A stretch of 64,000 nt of DNA, from positions 1 through 64,000 of the forward strand of contig CAVYVA010000001.1 in the NCBI GenBank assembly GCA_963771835.1, in the 5' to 3' direction. The position numbers were made by a program, and so were the translations under genes. The stretch is from CAVQCJ01 sp963771835 (GTDB taxonomy: Bacteria; Actinomycetota; Actinomycetes; Prado026). The notes beneath the pieces were generated by a model, which worked only from the letters and a program-made list of their open reading frames with translations, was not told the origin of the DNA and ran no database searches. This document shows positions 8,808 to 16,901 of this stretch, piece by piece (position 1 is the stretch's first letter; every line of letters starts with the position of its first letter).

Positions 8808-10031
8808 GGCAGGTCGGCCTCGACGACGAAGTCACCGGAAGCGTCCGGTCCGTGCACCAGGACGCCATTGGCCAGGGTCACCCGCTCCTGCAGACCAAGG
8901 AGGCCGGTGCCGGAACCCGGCAGAGCCGGACGGTCGTGGGCGCCCACTGCGGGTGGGTTCCGAACGCTTACGTGCAGGCCGCGGTTCGGCGCTCCCGCCA
9001 CCCGAACCTGGGCGAGGGTGCCGCGAGCGTGCTTGCTGATGTTGGTCAGCGCTTCCTGCACGATGCGATAGGCGTCACGACCCAAGGGGCCAGGTGCGGC
9101 AGCTGCACCGTCCACCCGCATCTCGAAGTCGACCTTTGCGCCGGAACGGCGAGTCTCCTCCACCAAGCGTGGAATGTCAGCCAACGTCGGTTGAGGCACC
9201 GTCGACGGCCGCTCCTGCCCCGGCTCCTCCCGCAGCACGCCGATCACGTCCCGCAGCTCCTCCAGCGCTTGGTGGGCCGTCAACCGCAACAGCGCTGCGC
9301 TCTCCCGCACCTGGGCGGGAGGCAGGTCGAGTGCGACCTCGAGCGCACCGGCGTGCAGCGCCACCAGGGAGATGCGGTGGGCGAGCACGTCGTGCATCTC
9401 CCGTGCGATGCGGGTTCGCTCAGCCAGGCGCGCACTTTCGGCGCGGACGAGCTGATCGGCCTCGGCACGTTGGGCACGGTCGCGCAGGGTGGAGAGGAGC
9501 TGACGCCGGGCGCGGACGAACATGCCCCATGCGGTTGCGGCGGCCGCAAGCGCCGCCGTCGGCAGCATCACCGACCAGGTATTGGTCCGCCCGAGCCAGA
9601 TCGAGCACACCACTGCGGACGGAACGAACAGCGCGGCGACGAGCAGGGCGGGCCGGACATGGCGGTGCACAGCCAGCGAGGACAGTGCGAGCAGGCCGGC
9701 GACCGTGCCAAACGTCGAGAACGCGCCCAACAGGACGCAAACCAGCGCCACCCCGAACGGCCAGCGCCGCCGCCACCACAGTGAGATGACAGCAAAGAGC
9801 TCCGAACGCGGCGTCGGTGGCCACCTGCCCCGAGGTCATCCGATTGGCGGCGTCATCCACGGTGACGCTCAGGATGAGGGCGCCGAGAGCGGCGGCGATG
9901 ACGAACGCACCGGCGTCGACGGACCAGTCGCGCGCAGTCCTGGGCGCCACGTTGTCGGGATGGGCCGGGTCGCTCGGTGCCAGCATCGCCGTGGGGGCGG
10001 TCTGGGCCCACCATCTGCGAAGCCAGGACAT
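8801..10031 (-). pseudogene. HisKA_3-type sensor histidine kinase with a frameshift after the first membrane helices
   Basis: The N-terminal part (MSWLRRWW.., then membrane helix DAGAFVIAAALGALILSV) is read from ATG 10031. The rest needs a different frame from about 9790, where WWRRRWPFGVALVCVLLGAF continues the membrane region. Downstream are the HisKA_3 dimerisation box with the phosphorylated His (RTRIAREMHDVLAHRISLV) and a HATPase_c domain (GRDAYRIVQEALTNISKHA, GSGTGLLGLQERV). A single missing or extra base in the stretch corresponding to AFGALxAVISL explains everything. It is either a true mutation or an assembly slip. If repaired it would be a NarX/DesK-like kinase paired with the regulator at 8154-8807. 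Confidence 0.8.
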
Positions 10032-10192
10032 GACCCGAGCGTACGGCTCAGGGCCCCCGTGCAACATCGACGAAAGTCGACACTGCAACCAACGAAAGAG
10101 CGAGACGTCGGAAGCGGCCGGCCTCCCTTCGGACATCGGATCGTGGCCGTCCGCCCGATGCGGCGGCGCACCGGGCGGTTCAGGCTGGCCAC

Positions 10193-11110
10193 ATGATCAC
10201 GACAACCGCTCTCACCAAGAGCTACAAGAAGGTTCCGGTCGTCCGCGACGTCTCGTTGCGCTGCGAACCCGGGACCATCACCGGTTTCCTCGGGGCCAAC
10301 GGCGCCGGGAAGTCCACCACGCTGAAGATGATCGTCGGGCTGGTGCGACCCGATCGCGGCACGGCGACCATCGACGGCCGACCGTTCGTCGAGCTGCCCA
10401 ACCCGACGCGCGTGGTCGGGACGCTGCTCGACGCGTCTGCGATGCATCCCGGGCGCAGTGGCCGGGCGACGCTCACGATCGCAGCGCGGCTGGCAGGCGT
10501 TCACACGAGGCGGGTCGAGCACCTGTTGGACCTCGTCGGGATCGCCGATGCCGCGGAGAAGCGGGTCGGGACCTACTCACTTGGCATGCGCCAGCGCCTC
10601 GGCGTCGCCCAGGCCCTCGTCGGTGAACCGGCGGCGCTGATCCTCGATGAACCGGCGAACGGGCTCGATCCCGAGGGCATCGCCTGGATGCGAACGCTCC
10701 TCCGCGACTTCGCCGACCATGGCGGCACGGTGCTGCTGTCGAGTCACCTGCTCCACGAGGTGCAGGCCACCGCCGATCATCTCGTCGTCATCTCCGACGG
10801 TGCCGTGGTGGCCGCCGGTCGGCTGGACGATCTGCTTGCCAGCTCCACGATCCTCGTGCGCAGCCCCGACCCCGTTGCACTGGCCGCGGCGCTCCAAGCT
10901 GCGCGGATCGACTACATCGCCGGGCCGGATGATGTGCTCACCGTGGACGTCTCCGGTGGTCGGGTCACGACCGAGGTGGTGGCGGGCGTCGCCCGCGACC
11001 ACCAGGTGCTGCTCACCGAGTTGCGTCGGTCCGAGACAAACGGGCTGGAGCAGCTGTTCTTCTCTCTCACCGCCGCCAAGGCGGCTCCGCCCCAGGAGGC
11101 TGCAGCATGA
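10193..11110 (+). CDS. ABC transporter ATP-binding protein
   Basis: 305 residues with a Walker A motif GANGAGKST (about 34-42), signature SLGMRQRLGVAQAL, Walker B with LILDEPANGLDPEG and switch SSHLLHEVQ. It matches the drug/bacitracin-export subclass of ABC-2 ATPases (BcrA-like). It energises the membrane protein encoded next, whose start overlaps this stop by 4 bp. The ATG at 10193 starts 162 bp from the divergent kinase gene, and the shared intergenic region probably carries the regulated promoter. Confidence 0.9.
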   Translation: MITTTALTKSYKKVPVVRDVSLRCEPGTITGFLGANGAGKSTTLKMIVGLVRPDRGTATIDGRPFVELPNPTRVVGTLLDASAMHPGRSGRATLTIAARLAGVHTRRVEHLLDLVGIADAAEKRVGTYSLGMRQRLGVAQALVGEPAALILDEPANGLDPEGIAWMRTLLRDFADHGGTVLLSSHLLHEVQATADHLVVISDGAVVAAGRLDDLLASSTILVRSPDPVALAAALQAARIDYIAGPDDVLTVDVSGGRVTTEVVAGVARDHQVLLTELRRSETNGLEQLFFSLTAAKAAPPQEAAA

Positions 11111-11891
11111 CCACGTCACTCTCCCCCCGAACCCTCGGCATCGACGCGGCACCGTCGTCGGCCCCAGGACCTATCCCGTTCTCACGGCTTGTCCGGGTCG
11201 AGTGGGCCAAGGCCACCGATACCCGCGCCGCCCGCTGGCTCCTCGCTCTCGTGGCGCTGTCGACCGCAGGGATGATGCTGGCGCCGGTCCTCGCCCCAAC
11301 GAGCTTCGATCAGACCTACGCGAGCTACCTCCGCGTTGCCGCCCTCGCGGCTGTCGATCCTCCTGCCTGTGGTGGCGATCCTGATGCTCACCGGCGAATG
11401 GAGCCAACGCAGCGTCTTCACCACGTTCACCCAGGAACCGCGACGCATCCGAGTCGTCAACGCCAAGCTGGCGGCGTCGCTGGTGCTGGGTGGTGGCGCT
11501 GCGGTCTTCGGCGGGGTGGTCACCGCCGCCGGCCTCGGGCTGGCGTCGGCCTCGGGCCGCGCCCTGGAGGCGAACCTGACCGTCGGCGCCATCACCGGCT
11601 ATCTGCTCTTCGTGCTCCTCAATGTCCTCGCCGGCGTCGCGCTCGGGGCGCTGCTGCAGAGCTCGGCGACTGCCATCGCCGCCTCCTTCGCCCTCCCCGC
11701 CGCCGTTCGCGGTGCTCGGCACCGCATCGACGCTGGTGGCTGACTGGATCGACATGTCCACAACCTGGAACTGGGTGCTCGAGAACGACTGGGGAGGTCA
11801 CGTGCCGCAGATCTCGGTCTCGGTCCTCTTCTGGGTGGCGGTCCCGCTCGCCGCCGGCGTCGTCCGGACGATACGTCGCGACGTCACGTAG
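11107..11891 (+). pseudogene. ABC-2 type permease, two frameshifts
   Basis: The partner of the ATPase at 10193-11110. Frame 1 gives the start (PFSRLVRVEWAKATDTRAAR, then LLALVALSTAGMMLAPVLAP). From about 11340 the protein continues in frame 2 (LLPVVAILMLTGEWSQRSVF, then helices with GGGAAVFGGVVTAAGLGLAS and GYLLFVLLNVLAGVALGALL). From about 11705 it continues in frame 3 (FAVLGTASTLVADWID, SVLFWVAVPLAAGVV), ending at TAG 11889-11891. The complete topology of about six helices is recoverable once two single-base shifts are removed. As written the transporter cannot be made. Real decay and assembly error cannot be separated here. Confidence 0.8.
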
Positions 11892-12131
11892 TTGGCTCGA
11901 CCGGGGCCTGGTTGATCGAGATGCGTCGGTCGCCGCCGGAACCCGGTTCGTCCTTCAACGGGACGTCACGTGAACCCATGGAGTCGCCATCTGGGCCTAC
12001 GAAACAAGGCGCGTGCGGCCCTAAACACCGGCACCGCCCGACGGCGTGGGTCGTGCCCGCCAGCCGGAGTCAGAGGAGCCACCGCCAGTCGGGCTGCACG
12101 TGCTCAAACTTTCCCGGAAGAAGGCATCGTC

Positions 12132-12830
12132 ATGGCTAACCCGACTCGAACGACGTCGGTCGCGACCGGAACCCTGCTCATCCTGGCAACCGTTGCGGCA
12201 GTAGCAGCCGCCGCGCTGGACCCCACGCGAACCGAGACGCACCTCCTGGCAGCGCCCGGCCAACCTCACCGACTCGCCCTCGCTGCGATCTTCTACCTGC
12301 TAGCAGCAGCGGGAAGCGCAAGTATCCCCATCGCCCTGTACCCACTGCTGCAGAAGATCGACGCGCCGTTCGCGTTGGCGTCGGTTGTCTTCAGGAGCGT
12401 CGAGGCCGTCTTCTACACGGTCGCGGTCGTGAGCCTGCTGTCCATCCCGCCGCTCACCACGCAACCCGACAGCGGCGGTGCGCCAGCTCAAGCAATAGCC
12501 GGCTCGCTCATCAGCCTGCGCGACCACGCGAACCTCGCAGCCATCTTCGCCTTCTGCCTAGGCGCTTGGAGCTACTACTACGTGCTCTACCGAGCTCGGA
12601 TAGTTCCCCGTTGGCTGTCGGCCTGGGGCGTGGCCGGAGTGCTCTTGATGCTCGCCGCAGCCGTGTTCGCGCTGTTCAGCAACGCTCCTGTCACCGGCTA
12701 CACCGTGCTGATCCTGCCCATCGCCGTCCAGGAGATCGCCTTGGCCGTGTGGTTGTTGATCAGAGGGTTCGACCTGCGGCCGACCCCTGACACGTCTCCC
12801 AACCCAGCCCTGGCACTCCGGCGAGGCTGA
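12132..12830 (+). CDS. DUF4386 family integral membrane protein
   Basis: 232 residues with about six hydrophobic helices and the DUF4386 pattern: an N-terminal helix, PHRLALAAIFYLLAAAGSASIPIALYPLL, a conserved RSVEAVFYTVAVV helix, then AFCLGAWSYYYVLYRARIVPRWLSAWG. The family has no established biochemical role. ATG 12132 was chosen because it is preceded by GGAAGAAGG at 8-nt distance and begins the first helix; the frame is open further upstream without similarity. It stands alone, 240 bp after the broken permease. That 240-bp gap shows no feature I can support. Confidence 0.75.
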   Translation: MANPTRTTSVATGTLLILATVAAVAAAALDPTRTETHLLAAPGQPHRLALAAIFYLLAAAGSASIPIALYPLLQKIDAPFALASVVFRSVEAVFYTVAVVSLLSIPPLTTQPDSGGAPAQAIAGSLISLRDHANLAAIFAFCLGAWSYYYVLYRARIVPRWLSAWGVAGVLLMLAAAVFALFSNAPVTGYTVLILPIAVQEIALAVWLLIRGFDLRPTPDTSPNPALALRRG

Positions 12831-12917
12831 CGGCGGCTCGGCCGCTCCGGAGGGCACAGCCGAGCAAGGTGGCCAGACCCCGTTGCGGCCGACCCGAAGC
12901 GGATTGACGCTGGACGA

Positions 12918-13175
12918 GTGAAGACGCGCAGCATCGCCTACGCCCCCCGAGGCCGCCGAGCCTGGACGGGTGGAGGAGACCGCACCAACTGGGAGCAGGT
13001 CGAGTACACCCAGCCCAAGGGCGGCCAGCTGGGCACCAAGCTGAGGGCCGAGCAGCCGTGCTTCGTTTGCGGGCAGCCCATCCCCAGAGGCTTCCGGGCG
13101 TACTGGGCCGACGACCGTCACAGGTGGCGGCACCGGACCTGCTCGGCGCTCAAGGCTCAGGTCCCCCGGAACTAG
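12918..13175 (+). CDS. Small hypothetical protein with a CxxC pair
   Basis: 85 residues from GTG 12918. The distinctive segment is EQPCFVCGQPIPRGFRAYW followed by RHRTCSAL, where a CxxC knuckle and a later His/Cys could bind zinc. The N-terminal half is basic and polar (YAPRGRRAWTGGGDRTNWEQ). Its composition is more protein-like than that of the competing frames. I recognise no named family, and a nucleic-acid role is only a guess from the knuckle. No clear ribosome binding site is seen. Confidence 0.45.
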   Translation: MKTRSIAYAPRGRRAWTGGGDRTNWEQVEYTQPKGGQLGTKLRAEQPCFVCGQPIPRGFRAYWADDRHRWRHRTCSALKAQVPRN

Positions 13176-13259
13176 TGAGACTTTTGCCAGGCCGCGAGGA
13201 CACCGGGCTCAGCCCTCCTTCCAGGCAGATCGTCCGCTAGCCCGTGGCGACGACCTACG

Positions 13260-13892
13260 TCAGAGCAAGCAGCTGCGCCAGGCCACGAGGATGATCGGCT
13301 TCGCATCTCGCCACGCCAGCGCCCGGCCACCGACCACGGCGTCGGCGAGTGCCTCGACAGCCGCCCAGTACGGCAACGGGCCAGAGATCAGGTCCAGGGT
13401 GCGCTGCCACAGCCAGGCGAAGTAGGCCTCCGCCTCCTCTGGCGTGCTCGTGGCGTAATCCGACAGGTTGACTGCGATCTCCAGATCGCCGCGCATCCCG
13501 ACGTCGACGAGTTCCTTCTCGGACTCGAGCAGTTGGCGCCCGAGCGTGCGAGTGACCCACGCCCGCTCCGTCTCGCCGCCGGCCAGGTGGCTGATCACCT
13601 CGGCCTCGATCCGAAGCCGGGTCCGGGTTGTGCACTCGACGTCCGGCCGGAACCAGGCACCCGGTGGACGATGCGACACCGCGCCGAGGCGCTCGCCCTC
13701 CGGGATGGTCGAGACCCGCTCGAACGCGAGCCCCAGGCGCCAGCGGGCCACAGCGTGGCCCGCCTCATGGACGGCCGTCGCGCGGGCTACGTCCAACGAC
13801 GGAATCTCGACTTCTGTTGGCAACCCGTGCTCCCATCGTGGTCGACAACTGCCAGGCGACGACCTGGGCGTCATTCCACCGCCAAGCCGCAC
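13260..13892 (-). CDS. HEAGH-motif protein, M41-like peptidase fold without an AAA domain
   Basis: 210 residues. VARATAVHEAGHAVARWRLG contains the HEAGH zinc-binding helix of FtsH-type (M41) peptidases. It is followed by a strand region like that of FtsH (FERVSTIPEGERLGAVSHRP) and a helical C-terminal half with IEAEVISHLAGGETERAW, where M41 enzymes carry the third ligand region. No AAA ATPase or membrane segment is present. Stand-alone proteins of this kind are common in mobile or accessory actinobacterial DNA and their substrates are unknown. GTG 13892 gives the longest frame; ATG 13874 is an alternative start. Confidence 0.6.
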   Translation of the reverse strand: MRLGGGMTPRSSPGSCRPRWEHGLPTEVEIPSLDVARATAVHEAGHAVARWRLGLAFERVSTIPEGERLGAVSHRPPGAWFRPDVECTTRTRLRIEAEVISHLAGGETERAWVTRTLGRQLLESEKELVDVGMRGDLEIAVNLSDYATSTPEEAEAYFAWLWQRTLDLISGPLPYWAAVEALADAVVGGRALAWRDAKPIILVAWRSCLL

Positions 13893-13915
13893 CTGAGCTG
13901 GCCATTGAGCGGGAG

Positions 13916-14230
13916 TTACAGGCGGCGGACCGCCGCCTGGAGCGTCGGCATGACGACGTTGGCGAGGTATGGGGCGGTCAGGCTATCTCCCCACCGCTGC
14001 GACCCGTGGGCTGCGGGATGGGAGAAGGCGCAGACCAGGGTCGAGCGCCCGTCGACGGTCGCCGTGTACAGGGTGGGGCTATGGGTGCGCGTGGGAACGA
14101 GCACGTCCTGCGTCCACCGCCGCACCGAGGCGCCCTGCGAGACGATGATCGTCGGCTCGAGGATGCCCAGGGTGGCCCGGAAATGCTCCGCGCACCGATC
14201 CCCGGTGGGCTCTCCGCCCGGCTCTCCCAA
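13916..14230 (-). CDS. Hypothetical protein, C-terminal part resembling uracil-DNA-glycosylase-fold proteins, probably truncated
   Basis: 104 residues from TTG 14230; the frame is open further upstream without a better start. Protein-like blocks are CAEHFRATLGILEPTIIVSQG, STLVCAFSHPAAHGSQRWG and PYLANVVMPTLQAAV. The order of a central ILEPTIIVSQG strand and a later SHPAAHGS loop recalls the C-terminal half of UDG-superfamily proteins. The N-terminal catalytic part is missing, so it is probably a fragment. It lies 23 bp upstream of the HEAGH gene on the same strand. The family assignment is tentative. Confidence 0.35.
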   Translation of the reverse strand: MGEPGGEPTGDRCAEHFRATLGILEPTIIVSQGASVRRWTQDVLVPTRTHSPTLYTATVDGRSTLVCAFSHPAAHGSQRWGDSLTAPYLANVVMPTLQAAVRRL

Positions 14231-14232
14231 GC

Positions 14233-14266
14233 CCCGTCCGGCCCGTAAGCCGGAGACGGGCTTCTT
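14233..14266 (+). terminator. Orphan terminator-like hairpin
   Basis: CCCGTCCGGC (14233-14242) pairs with GCCGGAGACGGG (14249-14260), with a 2-nt bulge and a CCGTAA loop, followed by CTTCTT on the plus strand. No intact plus-strand gene or tRNA ends here. It may mark a lost gene. Confidence 0.4.
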
Positions 14267-14330
14267 CGCGTCCCTGGACGTTAGTGCGTCCGCAGGGCCC
14301 GAGCGTGCCAGAGCCCTCTCGATCCGAAGT

Positions 14331-14356
14331 TATCCACAGCCCCAGAACCGGCATTT
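14331..14356 (+). repeat. ~23-bp repeat, copy D
   Basis: The sequence reads TATCCACAGCCCCAGAACCG then GCATTT. It matches copy C over CCCCAGAACCGGCATT and lies 6.8 kb away from it, 102 bp upstream of the HTH/Clp-N gene pair. It partly overlaps a perfect DnaA-type nonamer TTATCCACA at 14330-14338, though a single box may be coincidence. Confidence 0.6.
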
Positions 14357-14385
14357 CCGGGCGGCCACACCGTCCGAGATCAGAG

Positions 14386-14430
14386 TGTCAGTTTGGATTG
14401 ACACCCCGGGCTTGTCAGTCCAGACTGACA
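14386..14430 (+). promoter_or_regulatory. Leaderless promoter overlapped by twin palindromic operators
   Basis: Two 18-bp palindromic sites lie 27 bp apart: TGTCAGTTTGGATTGACA (14386-14403) and TGTCAGTCCAGACTGACA (14413-14430; 8-bp perfect arms). A promoter sits within them: TTGACA at 14398-14403, 17-bp spacer, CAGACT at 14421-14426, then 6 bp to the GTG at 14433. Site 1 covers the -35 and site 2 covers the -10 element. This predicts repression, most simply by the HTH protein encoded immediately downstream. Confidence 0.7.
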
Positions 14431-14432
14431 GC

Positions 14433-14645
14433 GTGGACATAGAAGAGATCACCACCGCCATCGGCTTGGGAGATCCAGCTTCGGGACTTCGCGCGTCCGT
14501 GGCCCTTCACCGGCTCGCCGAGCGCATCGAGGCCAACCAGGTACGGGGTGCGCGGATGGCCGGTTGGTCCTGGCAGCAGATCGGAGATGCGCTGGGCATC
14601 ACTCGCCAGTCCGTCCACGCCAAATACGGGAAGGAGCCATCATGA
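14433..14645 (+). CDS. Small helix-turn-helix protein, probable autorepressor
   Basis: 70 residues ending in a clear helix-turn-helix, GWSWQQIGDALGITRQSVHAKYG, preceded by a helical segment (LHRLAERIEANQVRGARMA). GTG 14433 is placed exactly where transcription should start from the promoter at 14398-14426, so the mRNA is probably leaderless. The stop overlaps the next gene by 4 bp (ATGA at 14642-14645). HTH proteins paired with a Clp N-domain protein recur in actinobacteria. Partnership and autoregulation through the twin palindromes are inferred from the layout. Confidence 0.75.
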   Translation: MDIEEITTAIGLGDPASGLRASVALHRLAERIEANQVRGARMAGWSWQQIGDALGITRQSVHAKYGKEPS

Positions 14646-15154
14646 CCACCGAATCCGTTGTGCCAGAGATGCTTCACGTCTGGGCCATCACTATGCGGGC
14701 CGGTGAGGAGGCTCGTCGCCGCGGTGATCGCCGAACTGGCACCGATCACGTCTTGCTCGCCTTGTTGGAGGATCCCTCGATCGAAGACGTGCTGGGCGTG
14801 AGCCTGCAGCAAGCTCGCCAGGGCCTTGAGTCGCTCGATCACGAAGCCCTGAGCGCGCTGGGCATGGGGTCCGGCTTCGACGCTCCGCCACTGCCGATGC
14901 GCGCCGTGCCGAAGAAGCCGAGGATCAGAGATGTCATGACGAGTGATCGCCTCCGCATGACGCCCGCGGCAAAGAGAGTGCTTGAGGAAGCGGTCAAGCC
15001 CATGCGCCGGAAGACCCAGGTCACGGCCCAGCAGGTACTGGCCCAGATCCTCACTCTCCAGCCACCAGATCCGGCGGCGGTGCTGCTGGGCGCTCTCGGC
15101 GTGAACACGTCAGAGGTTCGGCTCCAATTGGATGCGGTCACGCCCGACAGCTGA
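14642..15154 (+). CDS. Clp N-terminal (R) domain protein without ATPase domains
   Basis: 170 residues. Two Clp_N-type helical repeats are visible: an early one (AGEEARRRGDRRTGTDHVLLALL, about 20-45) and a later one (MTPAAKRVLEEAVKPMRRK, TAQQVLAQIL). This is the substrate/adaptor-binding domain found at the N-terminus of ClpC/ClpA, but no Walker motifs follow. It may bind substrates or adaptors of the ClpCP protease, or sense protein damage and pass this to the HTH partner with which it is translationally coupled. Those roles are inference; the domain match is firm. Confidence 0.75.
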   Translation: MTTESVVPEMLHVWAITMRAGEEARRRGDRRTGTDHVLLALLEDPSIEDVLGVSLQQARQGLESLDHEALSALGMGSGFDAPPLPMRAVPKKPRIRDVMTSDRLRMTPAAKRVLEEAVKPMRRKTQVTAQQVLAQILTLQPPDPAAVLLGALGVNTSEVRLQLDAVTPDS

Positions 15155-15338
15155 GTCCCGAGCGAGCTTCGGCAGATCGATCCCGGAGGCGTAAGGGATC
15201 CCGGGACTGCACACCGAAGTGCCGATATGGGCAGAGCGCGGAGCCGGCACTCTGGGGCCGCCCCGTCGGCCGTTCCTGTGTGCGGGGCCCTTCCGGCGGT
15301 CGTGTCCTGCACCTTCGACACCGGCTGCGTGACGGTCG

Positions 15339-15344
15339 TAGATT
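15339..15344 (+). promoter_or_regulatory. -10 element TAGATT, leaderless start
   Basis: TAGATT followed by six bases and then GTG 15351, the spacing expected for transcription beginning at the start codon. It supports GTG 15351 as the hydrolase start. The 196-bp gap before the gene shows nothing else I can support. Confidence 0.5.
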
Positions 15345-15350
15345 GCGGCC

Positions 15351-16166
15351 GTGAGGGAGACCTTCACCACTCCCAGCGGGCTCGGGGGATGGGTCACGGG
15401 GTCTGGGCCGGCCCTGCTGCTCTTGCACGGCGGACCGGGCATGACCGACTACATGCAGGGCCTGCTGCCCGAGCTCGGCGACTACCGGGTCGCGTCGTTC
15501 CAGCAGCGTGGGGTGGCACCATCGACGTTGGCCGGGCCTTTCGACGTGCCCACCCTGCGCAATGATGTGATCGACGTCCTGGACACGCTCGACTGGCAGG
15601 CGCCGGCAATGATCGGCCACTCCTGGGGTGGGCATCTGTTGCTTCACCTGTTGGCGGCGACGCCTCGGCGTGTGGGGGCGGCTCTGGCCGTGGATCCGCT
15701 AGGCGGGGTCGGCGACGGGGGACTGGCCGCATTCCAGGTCGAGTTGATGCGCCGACTCCCGGACGCCACCCTGGCCCGGCTGAAGGAGCTCGACGCGCTT
15801 GAGGCGAGTCGCCCGCTCGCCCAGGACGAAATGCTTGAGCACATGGAACTGGTCTGGCCGGGGTACTTCTCGAGCTTGGAAGTGGCGCAGCCCATCCCGC
15901 AGACGGGCCACGCACCAAGCGAGGAGAGTTGGGCGTCAATCCGCGCAGAGCTACCGGCCCTCGCGGAACGGCTCAAAGGCTGCAGCGTGCCGACCCGGTT
16001 CGTGCACGGCGAGCTGGACCCGTTGCCCGTGACCGCGAGCACGGACATCGCCCAGCTCCTGGGCGCAGAGGTAGACGTGCTTCCAGGAGTCGGCCACTTT
16101 CCCTGGCTGGAGCAGCGAGGCTGCGTGCGCCGCAGCCTCGAACGCCTACTCGCTCCTGCAGCCTGA
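15351..16166 (+). CDS. Alpha/beta-hydrolase, proline-iminopeptidase-like (S33)
   Basis: 271 residues with the oxyanion motif LLLLHGGPGMTDY (about 23-35), the nucleophile elbow GHSWGG (Ser near 94), an acid in the loop VHGELDPLPV and the catalytic His in GVGHFPWLEQ. The cap region between about 125 and 210 is helical. HGGPG is typical of S33 prolyl aminopeptidases and related esterases, so the substrate may be an N-terminal-proline peptide or a small ester. A signal peptide is absent, so the enzyme is cytosolic. It is a single gene with its own leaderless promoter. Confidence 0.8.
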   Translation: MRETFTTPSGLGGWVTGSGPALLLLHGGPGMTDYMQGLLPELGDYRVASFQQRGVAPSTLAGPFDVPTLRNDVIDVLDTLDWQAPAMIGHSWGGHLLLHLLAATPRRVGAALAVDPLGGVGDGGLAAFQVELMRRLPDATLARLKELDALEASRPLAQDEMLEHMELVWPGYFSSLEVAQPIPQTGHAPSEESWASIRAELPALAERLKGCSVPTRFVHGELDPLPVTASTDIAQLLGAEVDVLPGVGHFPWLEQRGCVRRSLERLLAPAA

Positions 16167-16209
16167 GCCACATCCGGTAGCCAGTGCCACGGCTTCCGGA
16201 TCCGAGCAC

Positions 16210-16901
16210 TCATCGGCGACGCGGGTGCTCGGTAGGTCCCCGGGAGCGGGGGAGCAGCGGGCCTATGTGGCGACGACCAAGCAGGTGTGGGCGCTGCACG
16301 ATGCGCTGCCGGAGCGGTATCGGGCCCGCGGTTCTCCTGGGGGCCTTCGCGGGCCTTCGAGTCGCTGAGGCCTGCGGGCTGCGGGTCTCGGACGTCGACT
16401 TCGTGCGCGGCACCGTCACGCCGGCCGTCCAGTACCCCGCCGAGCCGCTCAAGACGGAAGGCTCGGTCGCGGCCATCCCGGTCCCGACCGAGCTGACCGA
16501 GGAGCTGGCGGCCCACGTCGCTCGTTGGCGGGCCGAGACGATCCTGACGAACACCGAGGGCGGCCAGCTCGCCCCGTGGACTCTGGAGCGGGCGATGCGT
16601 ACCGCCAGGGGTGAAGGTCGAGGGCCTGTCGCCCGCCTTCAGGTTCCAGGACCTGCGGCATTACTACGCGAGCCTGCTCATAGCCTCAGGCGCCGACGTG
16701 AAGGTCGTCCAGGCCCGCCTCCGGCACCGGTCGGCCAAGACGACCCTCGACGTCTACGGGCACCTGTGGCCGGAGTCGGACGACGCGACGAGGACCGCCG
16801 TGGAGACGGTCCTCGTCGCTCGTGCGGACTTTCTGCGGACTGGCGAGGCCACGGCTGACGTTTGCACAGGTCAGACGGGGTGCGAGGCCTACAAGTCGTA
16901 G
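16210..16901 (+). pseudogene. Tyrosine integrase remnant, N-terminally deleted and frameshifted twice
   Basis: Three frames must be joined: EQRAYVATTKQVWALHDALP (from about 16252), then from about 16320 VLLGAFAGLRVAEACGLRVS with the first catalytic Arg, then from about 16611 PAFRFQDLRHYYASLLIASG (His/Arg pair), ARLRHRSAKTTLDVYGHLW with the last His and nucleophile Tyr. The N-terminal arm and core-binding domains are missing. The remnant abuts the 3' end of glnA and overlaps its stop by a few bases. It probably marks a former phage or ICE insertion at this edge of the accessory region. Confidence 0.8.

Noticed and set aside
14231..14354. tRNA gene near the hairpin at 14.23 kb
   Set aside because: No T-loop (GTTCGA), anticodon arm or CCA-compatible acceptor stem can be found upstream of the hairpin.
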